A program made the translations under genes and the position numbers. A DNA stretch of 64,000 bases from Allobosea sp. (GTDB taxonomy: Bacteria > Pseudomonadota > Alphaproteobacteria > Rhizobiales > Beijerinckiaceae), in contig NZ_JAUYTP010000022.1 of the NCBI RefSeq assembly GCF_030695125.1, positions 62,001-126,000 on the forward strand, read 5' to 3'. Numbering within the stretch: position 1 is the first letter of the stretch; each line of letters starts with the position of its first letter. This document shows, one piece after another, positions 1 to 9,961 of the stretch. The notes beneath the pieces were generated by a model, which saw nothing but the letters and a program-made list of their open reading frames with translations, made no database searches and was not told the origin of the DNA.

Positions 1-13
1 ACGGAGGTCGGCG

Positions 14-727
14 GTGACGCTGCTTTACGGGATCGCCGCCGTTCTGCTGATCTGGTGGCTGTCGAAGCTGTTTGCGAGCACCAATCCGAAGGTGCTCGCC
101 AAGGCGCTCAAGGGCGGAGGTGGGGTGCTGTCGCTGGGCGTCGCCGCCCTGCTGATGATGCGCGGCCGCGCCGACATGGCGATCTTCGTCGGCGGCATCG
201 GCGCCTGGCTGCTCGGCTGGAGCGCGACCGGGCCCGGCGGCATCCGCTTTCCCTGGGGGGCGTCCTCGACCGAGACGCCTGGGGCGCGCTCGCGCGTCGC
301 CTCGCAGCTGCTGGCGATGGAACTCGATCATGACAGCGGCGGCATGACCGGGACGGTCAGCGCCGGCCGCTTCGCCGGCCGCAGCCTCGATGATCTGACG
401 CTGGCGGAGATTGCCGATCTGATGCGCGAATGCCTCGCGCAGGATCCCGAGGGCGCCCGCCTGCTAGAGGCTTATCTCGACCGCCGGTCGCCCGGCTGGC
501 GTGAAGACGCTGATCGTCACCGCGACGCGGGGCAGGGCCGCGCGACGGGCTCGGGCGCGATGTCGCATCAGGAGGCCTACGAGATCCTGGGGCTTCAGCC
601 TGGGGCGGGAGAGGAGGCGGTCCGCGAGGCCCATCGCGCCCTGATGAAGCGCATCCACCCGGATGCCGGGGGCACCAGCGGACTTGCCGCCCGCGTCAAC
701 CAGGCCAAGGACGTCCTTCTGAAGTGA
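14..727 (+). CDS. DnaJ-domain protein, membrane-anchored N-terminus
   Basis: ORF; C-terminal J domain (YEILGLQPGA...HRALMKRIHPDAGG) and N-terminal hydrophobic helices. Confidence 0.85.
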   Translation: MTLLYGIAAVLLIWWLSKLFASTNPKVLAKALKGGGGVLSLGVAALLMMRGRADMAIFVGGIGAWLLGWSATGPGGIRFPWGASSTETPGARSRVASQLLAMELDHDSGGMTGTVSAGRFAGRSLDDLTLAEIADLMRECLAQDPEGARLLEAYLDRRSPGWREDADRHRDAGQGRATGSGAMSHQEAYEILGLQPGAGEEAVREAHRALMKRIHPDAGGTSGLAARVNQAKDVLLK

Positions 728-790
728 GCCGCCGGCGGGAAACAGGGATGAGGTCTGGTACGACATGTCAGCGATCCTTGTCCTTGTCCG

Positions 791-2476
791 TCAGCCGCGG
801 GCGGCGAAGCAGGCGAAGCCGTCGCGCTTGAGCCTGGCGCAGGCCCGCTCGGCATCCTTGGAGTCGTCGAAGCCGGCGAAGCGGGCGCGGAACAGCGTCG
901 TGCCGCCCTTTTCGACCTTTTCCGTCAGCGGCGTTGCGTCGGCGAGGGGGCCCGCCGCCTTGGTCCGGGCCCGGGCCAGGATGTCCCTGGCCTTGGCCTC
1001 GTCGTCGGTGGCGCCGAGCTGAATGATCCACTTGCCGGCCGTGGCGACGACGGGGCGGCTCTCGCTGGTCCTGGCCGGCTCGGCGGCCTTCTCGGCCACC
1101 TTGGCGAGCGTGGTCACGCCAGCGTCCGGGGCGGGCGGGACGTGAACCGCTGCGACCTTGACGGGCTGGGCGGCCTCAGGCTCGGCCACCTTCGCGATCG
1201 AGGAGGTGACGTCGACATTCGCCGGCGGCCGCAGGATCTTGCCGTCGGCGGCGGGGGCGCCGATCGACCAGCGCATGGCGGGCGGCGTCGTTGTCGCGGC
1301 GACCGGGCGCATGCCGGAGAGCTGCAGCTGCTGCGCACCGGCGCTGACCGGACGCGGCGGGGCGATCGGGGTGGTGGTCGGCACCGGAGCGTAGGCGCGG
1401 GCGGCGGCGGGGAGCGGCGCCTGCGTTTCGACGCGCGGACGCGGCACCGGCAGCGGGGCAGGCTCGGCGACGGCGGCGGCCACGACCGGCGCGGCCGGGC
1501 GCGGACGCTCCTGGATGCGCTCGGGTGCCCGCTCGGGAGCGCGCTCCTCGGCCTCGGGCGCCTCGGCGACGAGGGTCGAGGCGCGGCCGCTGGTCGCGGC
1601 CCTGGGCAGCGTCGCGACGACGAGATCGGCCATGATCTTGTCGCGCGAGGCGCCGGAGCGGCCGCCCAGCACCACCGAGACGACATGGCGGCCGTCGGCC
1701 TTGGCCGAGGTCATCAGGTTGAAGCCCGAGAGGCGGGTGTAGCCGGTCTTGATCCCGTCCACGCCTTCGATGCGGCCGAGCAGCTTGTTGTGGTTGCGAT
1801 AGGCGCCGCCGGCGTAGTTGAACACGCGGGTCGAGAACATCGGGTAGTAGCGCGGGAAACGCTCCTGGATGGCGCGGGCGAGGATCGTCAGATCGCGCGC
1901 CGTGGTCATGTTCGGCGGGCTGTGAGGCAGGCCGTGGGGGTTGTAGAAGGTCGTGCGGCCCATGCCGAGCGAGCGGGCCCGCGCCGTCATCATGCGGGCG
2001 AACTCATCCTCCGAGCCGCCGACATTCTCGGCGACCGTCATGGCCACGTCATTGGCCGATTTGGTGATCAGCGCGAGGATGGCGTCGCGGACGGTGATGG
2101 TCTCGCCGGGGGCGAAGCCGATCTTGGAGGGCTCCTGGCGGGCGGCATGGGCCGAAACCGTCAGCTCCGAATTCATGTTGAAGCGGCCGCGCTCCATCTG
2201 CTCGAACAGCACATAGAGCGTCATGACCTTGGTGATCGAGGCGGGGATGCGGGGCGCATCCTCGTTGACCGCATGCAAGGTCCGGCCCGTTCTGGCGTCG
2301 ACGACCATCGCTGCATAGGGCGGGGCATAGCCGCCGCCGGCCGGGCGCTTCTTCTTGCGCGCCGCCTCGGCAGGCGAGGCGACCGCCGCAACCGCGACTG
2401 CCACGATGCCGATCATTGCCACGAGCGCGCGAGAGCGCACGCGCCTGGACACAACGCAACCAAAAGCCATGAACAC
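791..2476 (-). CDS. D-alanyl-D-alanine carboxypeptidase (S11 family) with C-terminal SPOR domain
   Basis: SxxK (ASITKVM), SAN-like (SANDVA) and KTG (IKTGYT) motifs; C-terminal SPOR-like WIIQLGA...FRARFAGF. Confidence 0.9.
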   Translation of the reverse strand: MFMAFGCVVSRRVRSRALVAMIGIVAVAVAAVASPAEAARKKKRPAGGGYAPPYAAMVVDARTGRTLHAVNEDAPRIPASITKVMTLYVLFEQMERGRFNMNSELTVSAHAARQEPSKIGFAPGETITVRDAILALITKSANDVAMTVAENVGGSEDEFARMMTARARSLGMGRTTFYNPHGLPHSPPNMTTARDLTILARAIQERFPRYYPMFSTRVFNYAGGAYRNHNKLLGRIEGVDGIKTGYTRLSGFNLMTSAKADGRHVVSVVLGGRSGASRDKIMADLVVATLPRAATSGRASTLVAEAPEAEERAPERAPERIQERPRPAAPVVAAAVAEPAPLPVPRPRVETQAPLPAAARAYAPVPTTTPIAPPRPVSAGAQQLQLSGMRPVAATTTPPAMRWSIGAPAADGKILRPPANVDVTSSIAKVAEPEAAQPVKVAAVHVPPAPDAGVTTLAKVAEKAAEPARTSESRPVVATAGKWIIQLGATDDEAKARDILARARTKAAGPLADATPLTEKVEKGGTTLFRARFAGFDDSKDAERACARLKRDGFACFAARG

Positions 2477-2657
2477 GCCTCAACTCGTACTGTCGCCCCG
2501 ATCCCGGATCCGCGCCTTGCGGCGTGGCATATGGGACACAGTTTTGGAGGTTAGGCGGGTGCGGTTACGGAGCCGTTAAAAAGCGAACGATCTCGCCGTC
2601 TGCCGTAGCGGCAGCGTGATGCGTTTGGCGCATTGCAGCATCGCCTTGACATTCATG

Positions 2658-2675
2658 TTGCGCTGCACAATATCA
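2658..2675 (+). promoter_or_regulatory. TGC-dyad motif upstream of phasin gene (possible PhaR-type site)
   Basis: gttgcgctgcacaatatc, about 100 bp upstream of the phasin ATG; near-copies at 36954 and 37196. Confidence 0.4.
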
Positions 2676-2777
2676 GTGGCGTCCCGGTGGTGAACGCTTT
2701 TCATCTGACCCAGGGGCGCCAAACCCGGGCCTTCAGGCTCGTCAGCAAGAGGCGGCATCCGTGCCGAGGGAAGAAAC

Positions 2778-3119
2778 ATGATCCAGCAGTTCGAAACCAT
2801 CCAGAAGGCTTCCAAGGACAACGTCGATGCGGCCCTGAAGGCTTTCGGCGCGACCTCCAAGAGCGTCCAGACCATCGCCGTCGAGGCGACCGACTACGCC
2901 AAGAAGTCGTTCGAGACCGGCACCGCTGCGCTCGAGAAGCTCGCCGCCGTCAAGACCATCGACAAGGCCATCGAGATCCAGACCGACTACGTCAAGACCG
3001 CCTTCGAGGGCGCCGTCGCCCAGATGACGAAGATGGGCGAGCTCTACACCGCCCTGGCCAAGGACGCTTACAAGCCGTTCGAAGGCATCGTCGCCAAGGG
3101 CGTCCCGGCCGCCAAGTGA
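2778..3119 (+). CDS. phasin family protein
   Basis: MIQQFETIQKASKDNVDAALKAFGATSKSVQTIAVEATDYAKKSFE typical of the phasin_2 family. Confidence 0.9.
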   Translation: MIQQFETIQKASKDNVDAALKAFGATSKSVQTIAVEATDYAKKSFETGTAALEKLAAVKTIDKAIEIQTDYVKTAFEGAVAQMTKMGELYTALAKDAYKPFEGIVAKGVPAAK

Positions 3120-3168
3120 GCTGAGCCCGCGCCGCTGACGCGGCGCGCAGGTTCGCTGACACGCTATC

Positions 3169-3196
3169 AAACCCGGCCGCGAGGCCGGGTTTTTCT
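3169..3196 (+). terminator. Rho-independent terminator after phasin gene
   Basis: acccggccgcgaggccgggtttttctt. Confidence 0.8.
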
Positions 3197-3333
3197 TTGC
3201 CCGACTCGGGCCCTGATGCTGCGCTGCAGCAGCTGGAAGCCTCTTTGAACCGATTGAAAACTGGCGCGAGGAAGCGCATGTCTTGGGCATCGCCGCGGTG
3301 GGCCGTGGCTTGCTAGCCAGTGGTTCTCATCCG

Positions 3334-4863
3334 ATGCTCGACAAAGCCATCCCGCCGCGCACCCTCAGGCTGAACGCGATCGACAATGTCGCCGTCGCCG
3401 TCGATCCGATCGATCTCGGCGTGACGGCCGCCGGGGTGACGGCGCTGAAGCGGATTCCGCGCGGCCACAAGCTGGCGCTGAGCGCCATCGCCACCGGCGA
3501 GCCGATCCGCAAGTTCGGCCAGATCATCGGCTTCGCCACTGTCGACATTCCGCCCGGCGAATGGGTTCACGAGCACAACACCGGCTTCCACGCGTTCGAG
3601 CGCGACTATGCCTTCTGCGCCGAGGCCAAGCCCGAATTCGTGCTGCCGGTGGAGCAGCAGGCGACTTTCGAAGGCTTCCGCCGCGCCAATGGCAAGGCCG
3701 GCACGCGCAACTATGTGGGCATCCTGACCTCGGTGAACTGCTCGGCCTCGGCCGCCCGCTTCATGGCCGAGGAGGTCAAGCGCTCCGGGCTGCTCGCCGA
3801 TTATCCGAATGTCGACGGCGTCATCGCGCTGACCCACGGCACGGGCTGCGGCATCGACTACAATGGCGAGAGCTTCGAGGTGCTGAAGCGCACCACCTGG
3901 GGCTATGCCTGCAACCCGAACATGGCTGCGGTTCTCGTGGTCGGTCTCGGCTGCGAGGGTTTTCAGATCAAGCGGATGAAGGACGCCTATGGCGTCGAGG
4001 AGAGCGACGTCTTCCGCACGCTGACGATTCAGGAGACCGGCGGCACCCGCAAGGCGGTCGCCGCGGGAATCGAGGCGCTCAAGGTGATGCTGCCGATCGC
4101 CAACCGCGCGCGGCGCGAGACCGTGCCGGCGTCCGAGTTGATGCTGGCCCTGCAGTGCGGCGGCTCGGACGGCTATTCCGGCATCACCGCCAACCCGGCG
4201 CTGGGCAAGGCGGTCGACATCCTGGTCGAGCATGGCGGCACGGCCATCCTCTCCGAGACGCCGGAGATCTACGGCGCCGAGCATCTGCTCACCCGTCGCG
4301 CCGCCAACCGCGAGACCGGCGAGAAGCTCGTCGGCATCATCAAGTGGTGGGAGGACTACACGGCGCGCGCCCGCATGGACATGAACAACAATCCCTCGCC
4401 TGGCAACAAGGCGGGCGGGTTGACGACCATCCTGGAGAAGTCGCTGGGCGCCGCCGCCAAGGGCGGCACCAAGACGCTGGCCGCCGTCTACCACTATGCC
4501 GAGCCGGTGCGCTCCAAGGGCTTCGTCTACATGGACACGCCCGGCTACGATCCCGTCTCGGCGACGGGTCAGGTGGCAGGCGGGGCCAACATCCTCGCCT
4601 TCACGACCGGGCGCGGCTCCGCCTATGGCTGCAAGCCGACGCCCTCGATCAAGCTCGCCACCAACACGCCGATGTATCTCAAGCAGACCGACGACATGGA
4701 CATCAATTGCGGCGATGTCCTCGACGGCGTGACGCTGGAGGAGAAGGGCCAGGAGATTTTCGACTATCTGCTGAAGGTCGCCTCGGGCGAGAAGTCCAAG
4801 TCCGAGGAGATGGGCTATGGCGACGCCGAATTCGTGCCTTGGCAGATCGGCGCGACGATGTGA
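3334..4863 (+). CDS. UxaA-family altronate dehydratase/hydrolase
   Basis: NYVGILTSVNCSASAARFMAEEV, THGTGCGIDY, LQCGGSDGYSGITANPALG; start moved to the ATG at 3334. Confidence 0.88.
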   Translation: MLDKAIPPRTLRLNAIDNVAVAVDPIDLGVTAAGVTALKRIPRGHKLALSAIATGEPIRKFGQIIGFATVDIPPGEWVHEHNTGFHAFERDYAFCAEAKPEFVLPVEQQATFEGFRRANGKAGTRNYVGILTSVNCSASAARFMAEEVKRSGLLADYPNVDGVIALTHGTGCGIDYNGESFEVLKRTTWGYACNPNMAAVLVVGLGCEGFQIKRMKDAYGVEESDVFRTLTIQETGGTRKAVAAGIEALKVMLPIANRARRETVPASELMLALQCGGSDGYSGITANPALGKAVDILVEHGGTAILSETPEIYGAEHLLTRRAANRETGEKLVGIIKWWEDYTARARMDMNNNPSPGNKAGGLTTILEKSLGAAAKGGTKTLAAVYHYAEPVRSKGFVYMDTPGYDPVSATGQVAGGANILAFTTGRGSAYGCKPTPSIKLATNTPMYLKQTDDMDINCGDVLDGVTLEEKGQEIFDYLLKVASGEKSKSEEMGYGDAEFVPWQIGATM

Positions 4864-4923
4864 GCGCCGGAACCGGGGCGCTGGTTTGGGCGTTCCCTCC
4901 CATCAAATGGGAAAAGGGATGCC

Positions 4924-5292
4924 ATGACCCGTCACGCGCTCACCACCGCCGTTCTCGCGGCCTTTCTGCTCGTTGCAGGGCCCGCGATCGCCACACCGGT
5001 TTCGGCCCCGGCCGCCTCGACCGGTCTTCTCGGCGCGGCTCAGCCCCTCGATATCGAGACTGTTCAGGTCCGTGGCAATGAGCCTCAATATCGGGGAAAC
5101 CGGCAGTTTCGTGGCAACCAGCAGTATCGCCGCGGTGGTCCCGGTGTTCGGCGCTACGGGCCGCGCCCGCGCTATGCGCCCGGCGCCCGCTTTCGCTCCG
5201 CCCCTCCCGGCTATCGCCGTTACGGCGCACGGCCCGGGAACTGGCGCACCCGCGGCTGCGTCACCGTCGGGGCGATCTGGTTCTGCCCGTGA
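4924..5292 (+). CDS. small secreted Arg/Tyr/Gly-rich repeat protein
   Basis: signal peptide followed by YRGNRQFRGNQQYRRGG repeats; terminator directly downstream. Confidence 0.6.
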   Translation: MTRHALTTAVLAAFLLVAGPAIATPVSAPAASTGLLGAAQPLDIETVQVRGNEPQYRGNRQFRGNQQYRRGGPGVRRYGPRPRYAPGARFRSAPPGYRRYGARPGNWRTRGCVTVGAIWFCP

Positions 5293-5318
5293 TCGATCAC
5301 GCACCATCGACGATACGG

Positions 5319-5347
5319 AAAGCCGGGCTCGCGCCCGGCTTTTTTAT
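5319..5347 (+). terminator. Rho-independent terminator
   Basis: aaagccgggctcgcgcccggcttttttatt. Confidence 0.8.
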
Positions 5348-5448
5348 TCGAGATCGTGAACCCCGACGCAGGCTGAAATGACGATGTAACGGAGCCGCGC
5401 CAATAGCCAGCGCGCCGGCTTGTTCTCGTCCTTCGCCTGAGGTTCGTT

Positions 5449-5841
5449 ATGAAGACCCTTCTGCTCGTCACGGTTCCGCGCGTCTTGCTGGGGCTGCTCT
5501 TCCTCGTCTCCGCCGTCGACGGCTTCTGGTGGCTGGCCACCGGCACGCATCTGATCCATCCGCCGACCAGCAGCCGCGGTGTCGCCTTCGAGCAGACGCT
5601 GCAGGCCTCCGGCTTCGTCTGGCCACTGCTGAAGACGGTCAACCTCGTCGGCGCGTTGAGCCTGCTGGGCAATATCGCGCCGGCGCTCGGGCTCGCGCTG
5701 ATCGCGCCGGTGATGGCGGTGATCGTGCTGTTCCACCTGGTGCTCAATCCGCAAGGACTGCCTGTCGCGGTGATCCTGGTGGCGCTGGGATCGCTGCTGG
5801 TCTGGGCGTATCGGGATCGCTATGCGGCGCTGCTGCGGTAG
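5449..5841 (+). CDS. small membrane protein, DoxX-like
   Basis: 130-aa ORF with 4 predicted TM helices. Confidence 0.6.
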   Translation: MKTLLLVTVPRVLLGLLFLVSAVDGFWWLATGTHLIHPPTSSRGVAFEQTLQASGFVWPLLKTVNLVGALSLLGNIAPALGLALIAPVMAVIVLFHLVLNPQGLPVAVILVALGSLLVWAYRDRYAALLR

Positions 5842-5850
5842 CGGTCGCGC

Positions 5851-5979
5851 GTCATTCTCGGGCGCAGCCCTCGGGTCCGATCTTCGATCGGCCCAAGGAT
5901 AAACGCCGCGAAGACCCGAGAATCTCAGGACGAGAATGGGCGGGTTTCCGTGATGCTCGGGTCAAGCCCGAGCATGACG
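5851..5979. repeat. intergenic palindromic repeat, family C
   Basis: gtcattctcgggcg...gtgatgctcgggtcaagcccgagcatgac. Confidence 0.7.
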
Positions 5980-5986
5980 CGTCACG

Positions 5987-7171
5987 TCACAGCGTAAACC
6001 CGCGCAGCCGCTCGCTCAGCGCGCCGATCCGGTCGGCGGCGACATTGGCGATGGCGATGCGCAAATGCCGCTCCTGGCCCGGGCCGAAATAGGGGCCGGG
6101 CAAGGCGAGCACGCCGCGCTCCTGCACCAAAGCGCGCACCACATCCGCCGCCGGTACACCGGGGAAGGGGTGCGCGACATAGGCGAAATAGGCGCCGGCC
6201 GCGAGCACGCGCCAGTCATTGAGCGGGGCCATCGCCTCGCGGAACAGCGCGGCGCGGGCGTTGATCTCGGCCCGGTTGGCCTCGCGCCAGTCGCGGATGC
6301 CGTCGATGCCCCAGGTCACGGCCGTCTGGCCGGCCCGCACCGGACTGATCTGGACACAGTCGAGCACCTTGGCGATCTCGGCCATCACGGCTTCGCCGGC
6401 CGTGATCGCGCCCAGCCGCCAGCCCGGCACAGCATAGGCCTTGGAGAAGCTGTAGAGGCCGATGACGGAGTCCTGCCAGGGCGTTGCGGCGAAGACCTCA
6501 TGCGGGGCCGCAGCGCCGGCAGGCAGGAAATCACGATAGGTCTCGTCGAGCACCAGCCAGAGACCGCGCCGCGCGCACAGCTCCGCGAAGGCGGCGATGG
6601 TGGCGGGCGGATAGATCGCGCCCGTCGGATTGTTGGGTGTCACCAGCACGATGGCGCGCGTGCCGGTGTCGATCAGCGCCTCCGCCGCGGCGACATCGGG
6701 CACGAAGCCGGCCGCCGGATCGCAGGGCAGCGGCCGTGCCTCGATGCCGAGCATGCGCAGCGTCATCTCGTGGTTGAAGTACCAGGGCGCCGGCAGCAGC
6801 ACGTTCTGGCCAGCCCGCGCCACTGCCATCATCGTCATGACGAAGGCCTGGTTGCAGCCCGAGGTGATCGCGACCTCGCCCGCCTTGAAGGGGGCACCGT
6901 AGACCCGGGCGATTTCGGCCGCATAGGCCTCGCGCAGGGGCATGTCGCCGGTGATCGGGCCGTAGCGCGTGGCGTCGGGAGAGGCGGCGGCCTGCGCCAG
7001 CCGCTCCAGCAGCGCGGCTGGCGGGGGCGAGCCCGGCACGGCCTGCGAGAGGTCAACCAGCGGGCCGCTGCGCCCGTCATAGGCGCGCGCCCAGGCTTGC
7101 GCCTGCGGGATCGGCGGCGTGGCGGTGTCGAGGAGATCGGGGTTCAGGGCGGCGTGAGACGGGGCAAGCAT
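5987..7171 (-). CDS. PLP-dependent aminotransferase (class I/II)
   Basis: VTPNNPTGAIYPP, SFSKAYAVPGWRLG. Confidence 0.9.
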   Translation of the reverse strand: MLAPSHAALNPDLLDTATPPIPQAQAWARAYDGRSGPLVDLSQAVPGSPPPAALLERLAQAAASPDATRYGPITGDMPLREAYAAEIARVYGAPFKAGEVAITSGCNQAFVMTMMAVARAGQNVLLPAPWYFNHEMTLRMLGIEARPLPCDPAAGFVPDVAAAEALIDTGTRAIVLVTPNNPTGAIYPPATIAAFAELCARRGLWLVLDETYRDFLPAGAAAPHEVFAATPWQDSVIGLYSFSKAYAVPGWRLGAITAGEAVMAEIAKVLDCVQISPVRAGQTAVTWGIDGIRDWREANRAEINARAALFREAMAPLNDWRVLAAGAYFAYVAHPFPGVPAADVVRALVQERGVLALPGPYFGPGQERHLRIAIANVAADRIGALSERLRGFTL

Positions 7172-7253
7172 GGTGCGCAGCTTTGGGACGCGGGTGGGCC
7201 TTCGTCAATCGGCGCGGGCAAGCTCCTCACAGCACAGCGCCCTATCCCGCAAG

Positions 7254-7368
7254 CCTCATCCTGAGGAGCGATCTGAAAGATCGCGTCTCGAAGGATCGTT
7301 CAGGAGGTGCCGGCGCCAGGCTGGAGCATCCTTCGAGACGCCGCGTATCGCGGCTCTTCAGGATGAGG
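7254..7368. repeat. intergenic inverted repeat, family A
   Basis: cctcatcctgaggagc...tctcgaaggat...ggagcatccttcgagacg...ttcaggatgagg. Confidence 0.75.
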
Positions 7369-7448
7369 GCGTCGAATGCGATGAAAAGACGCTGCCCGGA
7401 CTGTGGCTGCATCTTATATCCTCTTGATAACGGAGAGGGACGACCTGG

Positions 7449-8195
7449 ATGCCAGACGACGCCATCGAGGCGCTGCACGACCTGCTCGACCGGGCCGGCA
7501 GCATCGTCGCCTTCACCGGTGCCGGCATCTCGACCGAATCGGGCGTGCCGGATTTCCGCACGCCCGGCTCGCCCTGGATGGTCAACAAGCCGATCCCCTT
7601 CGAGGCCTTCGTCAGGAGCCGGGAGGCGCGCATCGAGGCGTGGCGGCGGAAATTCGCGATGGACGATCATTACGCGGACGCTGTGCCGAACATCGGGCAT
7701 CGGGCTCTGGCCCGATTGGTCGGGGAGGGCCGCTCGCCCGCTATCATCACCCAGAACATCGACGGTCTGCACCAGGCCTCGGGCGTGCCCGACGACCGCG
7801 TCATTGAGCTGCATGGCAACGGCACCTATGCGACCTGCCTGACCTGCGGCTGGCGGCACGAACTGGCGGCGATCCGGCCCGTCTTCGAGGCCACCGGCGA
7901 ACCGCCCGACTGCCTGATCTGCGCCGGGCCGGTGAAATCCGCCACGGTCTCCTTCGGCCAAGCGATGCCGCAGGACAAGATGAGCCGGGCCCAGCAACTG
8001 GCGCTGGAGGCTGAGCTTTTCCTGGTCGTCGGCTCGTCGCTCGTGGTCTATCCGGCGGCGACGCTGCCGATCATCGCCAAGAAGCAGGGCGCGCGGCTGG
8101 TCATCGTCAACCGCGAGCCAACCGAACTCGACGCCATCGCGGATCTCGTCGTGCGGGCCGAGATCCGGGCGGTGCTGGGGCGGTTGGCGGGCTGA
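7449..8195 (+). CDS. Sir2-family NAD-dependent deacylase
   Basis: GAGISTESGVPDFR, TQNIDGLHQASG, ELHGNG, Zn Cys pairs. Confidence 0.92.
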   Translation: MPDDAIEALHDLLDRAGSIVAFTGAGISTESGVPDFRTPGSPWMVNKPIPFEAFVRSREARIEAWRRKFAMDDHYADAVPNIGHRALARLVGEGRSPAIITQNIDGLHQASGVPDDRVIELHGNGTYATCLTCGWRHELAAIRPVFEATGEPPDCLICAGPVKSATVSFGQAMPQDKMSRAQQLALEAELFLVVGSSLVVYPAATLPIIAKKQGARLVIVNREPTELDAIADLVVRAEIRAVLGRLAG

Positions 8196-8310
8196 AGCCC
8201 CTGCGACGTTTGCGACCGGACGCCGCAAGAGGGCTTGAGGCTGCGGCAAAACAGGCTATGGGGCAGGGCGCCCGCCGCCCTCTTGTCCGCATCCCCGTCG
8301 AAGGCTAGCC

Positions 8311-8766
8311 ATGTCCAGCGAGAAAACCATTCCGCCCGCCGCTCTGGCGCTCGGTGTCGCCGGCATCATCCCGTTCCTGGCCTGCACCGTCGGAATCCTG
8401 GCCGGGCTGACGCTGCCGGTGCTCGGCGGCGGTGGCCGGCTGACGCAGGCCCTGATCGTCTACGGCGTCGCGATCCTGTCCTTCCTCGGGGGCGTGCGCT
8501 GGGGGATCGCGATCGGCTATGAGAACGAGGCCGTGCAGCGGCGGGATTTCATCATCGCGGTGGTGCCGGCCCTGATCGGCTGGGGCGCCACGCTGCTCGC
8601 GCCCGTCGGCGCGCTATGGACCCTTTGCGCGGCCTTCATCCTGCTCGGCCTGCTGGATTTCGGCCTCTACTGCCGCGATGTCGCGCCCGAATGGTATGGC
8701 CGGCTGCGACTGGGCCTGTCGGGCGCGGTCGCCGTGCTCCTGGGCGTGGCTGCGGCTGCGGCCTGA
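8311..8766 (+). CDS. DUF3429-like membrane protein
   Basis: LGVAGIIPFLACT...YGVAILSFLGGVRWGIAI. Confidence 0.75.
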   Translation: MSSEKTIPPAALALGVAGIIPFLACTVGILAGLTLPVLGGGGRLTQALIVYGVAILSFLGGVRWGIAIGYENEAVQRRDFIIAVVPALIGWGATLLAPVGALWTLCAAFILLGLLDFGLYCRDVAPEWYGRLRLGLSGAVAVLLGVAAAAA

Positions 8767-8788
8767 CGGGTCCGTCGCCGAAAGGCCG

Positions 8789-9856
8789 TCACGGGTTCGC
8801 CTGCGAGGCCTGTTTCTCCAGTTCGGCCCTGATGGTCGCGGTCGGCTCGCCGCGCGCCATCATCGCGGCCGCACGCTGGCCGTGGCGCGCGAGCCCGTGC
8901 CGCGTCTTGTCGGCGGCCGTCATCAGCACATGCAGTGGTTCGAAGCCTGTTGCCTGCAGCCGTCGCACATAGGCCAGCTGGCTTTCATAGGGAACGATCC
9001 GATCCTCGCGATCCGACAGAACGACGATCGACGGCCTGGGCTGCGTGGGGATGCGCCCGACATGGTCGATCGGATCGTGAAGGGCCTGGATGTTGGTGCT
9101 TTGAACGGTGCGCCGCTTGTCCCAGTGTCGCGTGACCTCACGGACGGACAGCAAGGCCGACGACAGCGCCGCGGCTGAAATGTCGTGGCGCCGGTTCAAG
9201 AGGGCCGCCGCGATCTGCCCGCCGCCGGACTGACCCGCCAGAATGAAACGCGAGACACCATAGCGATTCTTGATCGCGTTGAGCGCGCGGTCCATCAGCA
9301 TCACCTCACGCAACTCGCGGCGCGCGTTGTGGTCGCCCGACGATCCGTACATGCCCGGACGCGCCAGGAAGATGGTGGGACGCCCCGCCTCCCGGGACCA
9401 TCGCGCCATGTCGCGCTGGAGCCCATCGGGCGAGCGCCGCTCATAGCCGGGCGCGATGAAGCGAACGGCCGTTCTCGTCTTCAGCATCACGTCGCCGCTG
9501 AAATAGACCAGGACCACCGGATTTTCGGCTGAGTTCAACCCGTGCGAATAGGCGCGGATGCAATCGCCTTTGCCGTCGAATTCGACCCAGAAGCCGTCAG
9601 GCACGGTCAAACACTGGGCCGGTGAGCTGCGCGAGCCATGCAGCGCTTCGTAAGGATCGAACGGTTCTCCGGCACGCGGGATCGCGAGCTCTCTGGGCGT
9701 GGTCGGCGCCCCCGCCGGGAGTTCCAGCCTCTGCGCCAGAGCTGCCTGGGCCTGCCCGACCATCAAAACGGCGATGGCCCACCTTGATAGCCGCTGCATG
9801 TGCCAGCCCGACCTTCCAGTCACCGGCTCCAGCCGGCCGTTCAAACGCATCGGCAC
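8789..9856 (-). CDS. secreted alpha/beta-hydrolase
   Basis: signal peptide; nucleophile motif GQSGGG. Confidence 0.7.
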   Translation of the reverse strand: MPMRLNGRLEPVTGRSGWHMQRLSRWAIAVLMVGQAQAALAQRLELPAGAPTTPRELAIPRAGEPFDPYEALHGSRSSPAQCLTVPDGFWVEFDGKGDCIRAYSHGLNSAENPVVLVYFSGDVMLKTRTAVRFIAPGYERRSPDGLQRDMARWSREAGRPTIFLARPGMYGSSGDHNARRELREVMLMDRALNAIKNRYGVSRFILAGQSGGGQIAAALLNRRHDISAAALSSALLSVREVTRHWDKRRTVQSTNIQALHDPIDHVGRIPTQPRPSIVVLSDREDRIVPYESQLAYVRRLQATGFEPLHVLMTAADKTRHGLARHGQRAAAMMARGEPTATIRAELEKQASQANP

Positions 9857-9961
9857 AAGCCTGTCGGACCTGCGCGACGGCGCGATGATAATGGGTCGGT
9901 CGTTATCAATCTCGTGCGTTGCGCCGGACCACCGAGCCTGCGTTTCCGATTTGGGCGGCCA

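Noticed and set aside
1142-2554. 470-aa plus-strand ORF over the carboxypeptidase gene
   Set aside because: Antisense shadow of a clearly recognised S11 peptidase
7254-7368. CRISPR-like repeat structure
   Set aside because: Inverted rather than regularly spaced direct repeats, and no cas genes in the window
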